DNA of 64,000 nucleotides from contig JBEKAY010000006.1 in NCBI GenBank assembly GCA_050015675.1, positions 1 to 64,000 of the forward strand, read 5' to 3'. This DNA comes from Fen-1298 sp050015675 (lineage in GTDB: Bacteria; Bacteroidota; Ignavibacteria; UBA10030). Positions within the stretch are counted from its first letter, which is position 1, and each line of letters begins with the position of its first letter. The translations under genes and the position numbers were made by a program. The notes under the pieces were generated by a model that did not search any database, was not told where the DNA came from, and saw nothing but the letters and a program-made list of their open reading frames with translations. Below are positions 60,721-64,000 of the stretch, piece after piece.

Positions 60721-62091
60721 ATGTCAAAAAAACATCGGGTTCTTGTTGTTGATGACGAAGAATCCATAACCTATCTCGTTAAAACCGAACTAGAAGATCT
60801 ATCGGAGTTTGAAGTTGATACTGCGTCAAGTGGTTCGGACGCAATCAATTTAATCCAATCAAAAGTCTATGATGTCGTATTGCTTGACGTCAAGATGCCC
60901 CGCATCGGCGGCGTTGAAGTCCTCAGATATATCAAAGACCATACACCAACTACCCAAGTAATTATATTGACAAATGTTGTCGATGTCAAAACAGCAATCG
61001 AGACGACAAAATTAGGCGCGTACGATTTCATCAGCAAACCGTATGAATCGGCTGAACTTATTGCAACAGTTCGCCGTGCACTTGAACACAAGCAGCTGCT
61101 TATCGACAAGGAATTGAACCAATTTGGACGACCGGTTGAACTGATTGGTGAATGTCAGATATTCAAAGACGTCGTCAATAAAGCAATTAAATTAGCATCG
61201 AGTGAAGCGTTTGTGTTGATTCAAGGTGCGAGCGGTACCGGTAAAGAACTCTTCGCGCGGCTTGTTCACGAACACAGTACACGCAAGGAACAACCGTTCA
61301 TTGCCGTCAACTGCGCTGCAATGCCGGATCAACTGTTAGAGAGTGAATTGTTCGGACACGAGAAAGGATCATTTACAAGCGCTGTCAAAACAAAACAAGG
61401 CCTTGTCGAGGTTGCTGACGGCGGCACATTATTTTTGGATGAAGTTGGAGATATCAGCATCACAACTCAACCGAAACTTCTTCGTTTTTTAGAAACAGGC
61501 GAGTTCCGGAGAGTTGGCGGCACGAACACACGAATGGTAGATGTTCGTGTCGTTTCAGCAACGAATAAAAATTTACAGGAAGAAGTAAAAGCAGCCCGTT
61601 TCCGAGAAGACTTACTATACAGATTAAATGTTGTCAGTCTTCGACTTCCAAATTTGAAGGAACGAAAAGAAGATATTCCGATTCTGGTAGAAAGTTTTCT
61701 ATCACGAAAAACAAAAACAAAGTATCTCAGCCCGGATGCATTTCAAGTACTTATGAATTATGATTGGCCGGGTAATGTACGTGAGCTTGAACATGTGATT
61801 GAAGGTGCCATCGCCCTCAGCCATAGCGATGTTGTAGAACCGAAGGATTTATGGATGAATGTTGCACTGAATGTTGCACCATCTGCAACATCAGTTGTGT
61901 CTCATTTGCCCGCAGCAGACAATCTCATCAAAATTGAAGAACTTGAAAAATTGTACATCGAACGTACCTTGAAGCACCATCGATGGAATCGTGTGAAGAC
62001 TGCGGCGACATTGGGGATTGCCCCGAAAACACTCTATTTAAAGATCAAGCGATATAAAATACAAGTACCGCGTTTGGATTCTCCAGAATAA
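60721..62091 (+). CDS. Sigma-54-dependent response regulator, NtrC family
   Basis: 456 residues. REC (1-120, acceptor D56 in VLLDVKMPR), AAA+ domain (about 138-370) and a Fis-type helix-turn-helix (NRVKTAATLGIAPKTLYLKIKRY). Walker A is GASGTGKELFAR, Walker B GGTLFLDEVGD, and the arginine-finger block FREDLLYRLNV is intact. The sigma-54 contact loop, usually GAFTGA, reads GSFTSA. It should activate sigma-54 promoters after phosphorylation. The only sigma-54-like site noticed in the window lies before hsp20. The cognate kinase is not adjacent. Confidence 0.94.
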   Translation: MSKKHRVLVVDDEESITYLVKTELEDLSEFEVDTASSGSDAINLIQSKVYDVVLLDVKMPRIGGVEVLRYIKDHTPTTQVIILTNVVDVKTAIETTKLGAYDFISKPYESAELIATVRRALEHKQLLIDKELNQFGRPVELIGECQIFKDVVNKAIKLASSEAFVLIQGASGTGKELFARLVHEHSTRKEQPFIAVNCAAMPDQLLESELFGHEKGSFTSAVKTKQGLVEVADGGTLFLDEVGDISITTQPKLLRFLETGEFRRVGGTNTRMVDVRVVSATNKNLQEEVKAARFREDLLYRLNVVSLRLPNLKERKEDIPILVESFLSRKTKTKYLSPDAFQVLMNYDWPGNVRELEHVIEGAIALSHSDVVEPKDLWMNVALNVAPSATSVVSHLPAADNLIKIEELEKLYIERTLKHHRWNRVKTAATLGIAPKTLYLKIKRYKIQVPRLDSPE

Positions 62092-62192
62092 TAATCATGT
62101 TCACATTTTATTTTTATTTGCATGCAACTTTTTTATCGGCATCATCGTAATATCAATTGGGAACGAAAATAAACTCCCCAATCTCCTTCTTA

Positions 62193-62246
62193 ATAGAGCC
62201 AGCAATCGGTCGCCCGTGGTGGTGTCGATCGAGACACTGGCTCTAT
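62193..62246 (+). promoter_or_regulatory. Strong two-stem RNA hairpin between NtrC gene and guaB
   Basis: ATAGAGCCAG pairs perfectly with CTGGCTCTAT; inside, TCGGTCG pairs with CGATCGA (one G-U) around a 13-nt loop. CATTTTCTTCC follows. It may be the terminator of the regulator operon, although the T-run is interrupted, or a structured guaB leader. It does not match the purine riboswitch pattern. Confidence 0.55.
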
Positions 62247-62344
62247 CATTTTCTTCCACACCCTCATTCTTGCTTTTGCATCGATTATTGACTAATTTTT
62301 TAAGGGAATTCAGATTTTATTAAATCATTTTCCGATTATATACT

Positions 62345-63805
62345 ATGCCATATAAAAAAATTATTGGTGAAGCAATTACTTATGACGACGTGCTATTGCT
62401 GCCGGCAAAATCATCTATCCTGCCGCGCGAAACAGATCTCCGCACAAAACTGACACAGCATATCGAACTCAACATTCCATTGGTAAGTGCAGCAATGGAC
62501 ACAGTCACTGAAGCTGAGATGGCGATTGCTATCGCACGCGAAGGCGGTATAGGTATTCTGCACAAGAACATGACTATCGAACGACAAGCCGAGGAAGTAG
62601 ACCGCGTGAAACGATCAGAAAGCGGTATGATTCAAAAACCAATCACGCTGTCGCCTCATCAAACTGTCGGCGAGGCATTAGAAGTGATGCGCAAGTACAG
62701 CATCTCCGGTATTCCAATTGTCGATCAAGAAAATCTTGTCGGCATTCTCACAAATCGCGATTTACGTTTCCAACCAAATCTTGATCTTCTCATATTAAAA
62801 GTGATGACCAAAGGGAATCTTATCACTGCTCCCGTCGGTACAACACTTGAAGAAGCAGAGGTGATTCTTCAAGAACATCGCATTGAAAAATTACCAGTCG
62901 TTGATAAAATGGGAAAATTACGCGGTCTGATCACATTCAAAGACATTCAAAAAAAGAAACGGCATCCTAACGCCTGCAAAGACAAGCATGGACGGTTGCG
63001 CGCAGGCGCCGCGGCAGGTATTACAGCGGATACACTCGATCGTATTGCTGCACTGGTTGCCGCCGGTGTCGATGTTGTAGTAATAGATACAGCACACGGG
63101 CATTCTCAAGGTGTCATCGAGATGGTGAAGCTTGCCCGCGCAAAATTTGATATAGAGTTAATTGCAGGTAATGTTGGCACAGCTGAAGGAACGAAAGACC
63201 TTATCAGAGCTGGGGTCGATGCGGTGAAAGTTGGTATTGGCCCGGGCTCTATTTGCACTACACGTGTTGTGGCTGGTGTTGGTGTTCCGCAGATTACTGC
63301 CATTATGGAATGCGCAAAGGCAGCTGCAAAGTTAAAAATTCCAATCATTGCAGATGGCGGCATACGGCAAACCGGTGACATTGCTAAAGCAATCGCAGCT
63401 GGCGCCGACTTAGTTATGATTGGTGGATTATTTGCAGGTGTTGAAGAAAGTCCTGGGGAAAAAGTTTTATACGAAGGCCGCAGTTATAAAGTGTACCGCG
63501 GCATGGGATCACTTGAATCCATGAAAAAGGGAAGCAAAGACCGCTACTTCCAAGATGCTGAAGACGACATCCAAAAATTAGTGCCGGAAGGAATTGAAGG
63601 GCGTGTACCGTTCAAAGGAAATCTTTCCGACACAGTGTATCAGATGATCGGCGGTTTACGCGCGGCAATGGGATATTGCGGATGCCGCACTATTACCGAC
63701 ATGAAGAAGAAGGCGCAGTTTACACGAATGACTGAAGCAGGATTGCGTGAAAGTCATCCGCACAACATCTCCATTACAAAAGAGGCGCCGAATTACCATC
63801 TCTGA
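62345..63805 (+). CDS. guaB: Inosine-5'-monophosphate dehydrogenase
   Basis: 486 residues, full length. It oxidises IMP to XMP, the committed step to GMP. The start YDDVLLLPAKSS, two CBS domains (about 95-210), the nucleotide loop GNVGTAEGTKDLIRAGVDAVKVGIGPGSICTTR with the catalytic cysteine, and the flap/ARG region (YRGMGSLESMKKGSKDRYF) are all present. The C-terminus RESHPHNISITKEAPNY is typical. It is monocistronic or followed directly by the M24 peptidase. Confidence 0.96.
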   Translation: MPYKKIIGEAITYDDVLLLPAKSSILPRETDLRTKLTQHIELNIPLVSAAMDTVTEAEMAIAIAREGGIGILHKNMTIERQAEEVDRVKRSESGMIQKPITLSPHQTVGEALEVMRKYSISGIPIVDQENLVGILTNRDLRFQPNLDLLILKVMTKGNLITAPVGTTLEEAEVILQEHRIEKLPVVDKMGKLRGLITFKDIQKKKRHPNACKDKHGRLRAGAAAGITADTLDRIAALVAAGVDVVVIDTAHGHSQGVIEMVKLARAKFDIELIAGNVGTAEGTKDLIRAGVDAVKVGIGPGSICTTRVVAGVGVPQITAIMECAKAAAKLKIPIIADGGIRQTGDIAKAIAAGADLVMIGGLFAGVEESPGEKVLYEGRSYKVYRGMGSLESMKKGSKDRYFQDAEDDIQKLVPEGIEGRVPFKGNLSDTVYQMIGGLRAAMGYCGCRTITDMKKKAQFTRMTEAGLRESHPHNISITKEAPNYHL

Positions 63806-63836
63806 TTCTCTGATAATTCGCCAGCGGCTTAAAGCA

Positions 63837-64000
63837 GTGCGCGTCTTGATGACGTCGCTTCGGCTCCAATCATTACTTGTAACCGAATTAGAGCATGTTC
63901 GGTATCTTACAGGGTTTTCTGGATCCAGCGGACTTTGTCTCATTACACAAGCGAAACAATTTTTTATAACCGACAGACGATATAAAAGTCAGGCGCCTCA
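63837..64000 (+). CDS. M24 family aminopeptidase P-like protein, N-terminal part
   Basis: Partial gene running off the right edge. The creatinase-type N-terminal domain is recognisable: LLVTELEHVRYLTGFSGSSGLCLITQ followed by FFITDRRYKSQA. Similar sequence continues upstream of the GTG at 63837 (IIRQRLKAVRV from about 63813), so the true start may be a rare codon nearer 63810, only a few bases after guaB. The metal-binding catalytic domain lies beyond the window, so activity cannot be confirmed. Members cleave Xaa-Pro dipeptide bonds. Confidence 0.8.
   Translation, partial: MRVLMTSLRLQSLLVTELEHVRYLTGFSGSSGLCLITQAKQFFITDRRYKSQAP

Overview
This 64 kb window is a stretch of bacterial chromosome with no rRNA, tRNA, insertion sequence, prophage or CRISPR array that I can see. 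The gene content points to the Bacteroidota/Chlorobiota superphylum, most likely an Ignavibacteria-like lineage. The main clues are a DUF5686-type outer-membrane protein, an 11-subunit complex I locus without nuoEFG, a YCF48-repeat protein, a PVC/Bacteroidota-style aldehyde dehydrogenase and many REC-domain proteins. Two promoters match the classical sigma-70 form (TTGACA, 17 bp, TATA box) and not the Bacteroidetes-type -33/-7 consensus, so a branch outside the core Bacteroidia is favoured. The placement is inference from content only.

Layout. 0-0.45 kb: the N-terminus of a TMTC-like multi-pass membrane protein, running off the left edge. 1.1-4.8 kb (minus): a sulfur-assimilation unit metY-cysK followed by DUF4395 and thioredoxin-like genes, preceded by a sigma-70 promoter, an S-box (SAM) riboswitch and an intrinsic terminator. 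4.9-8 kb: acyl-ACP desaturase, PduO-type cobalamin adenosyltransferase and a REC-PAS-PAS regulator. 8.0-19 kb: nuoABCDHIJKLMN behind a clear promoter, then a REC-domain regulator. 20-26 kb: DUF5686 protein, a REPIN-like repeat pair, and coaX-birA-M28 peptidase (minus). 26.3-31.7 kb: a gene-poor, repeat-rich variable segment with small transporters (DUF486, RarD, SemiSWEET), a PaaK-like adenylating enzyme and degenerate 21-bp tandem repeats.

31.7-39.4 kb: a chaperone island (hsp20, dnaK, clpB) interrupted by an AT-rich cassette of three unrecognised membrane/coiled-coil genes. 39.5-49.3 kb: a LEA-like 11-residue repeat protein, rsmB, a TPR lipoprotein, a DUF58 protein, uvrA, 3-methyladenine glycosylase, an acylating aldehyde dehydrogenase with a putative microcompartment encapsulation peptide, and a RluA-family pseudouridine synthase. 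49.3-59.2 kb (minus): YCF48-repeat protein, ruvB, ruvA, ruvC, yebC, recJ, the RNase P RNA, RNase HI, a zinc-ribbon coiled-coil protein and a Nif3-family protein. 59.4-62.1 kb: three response regulators including an NtrC-type sigma-54 activator. 62.3-64 kb: guaB and the start of an M24 aminopeptidase running off the right edge.

Two themes cut across the genes. First, many spacers consist of short heptamer-phased repeats of the cyanobacterial STRR style; they abut start codons that have no Shine-Dalgarno sequence, and one array lies inside the uvrA reading frame. Second, signalling proteins are REC-centred with truncated or absent outputs. The best candidates for something undescribed are the three-gene membrane cassette between dnaK and clpB, the 21-bp heptad-coding repeat region, and the microcompartment-tagged aldehyde dehydrogenase with no shell genes in view.
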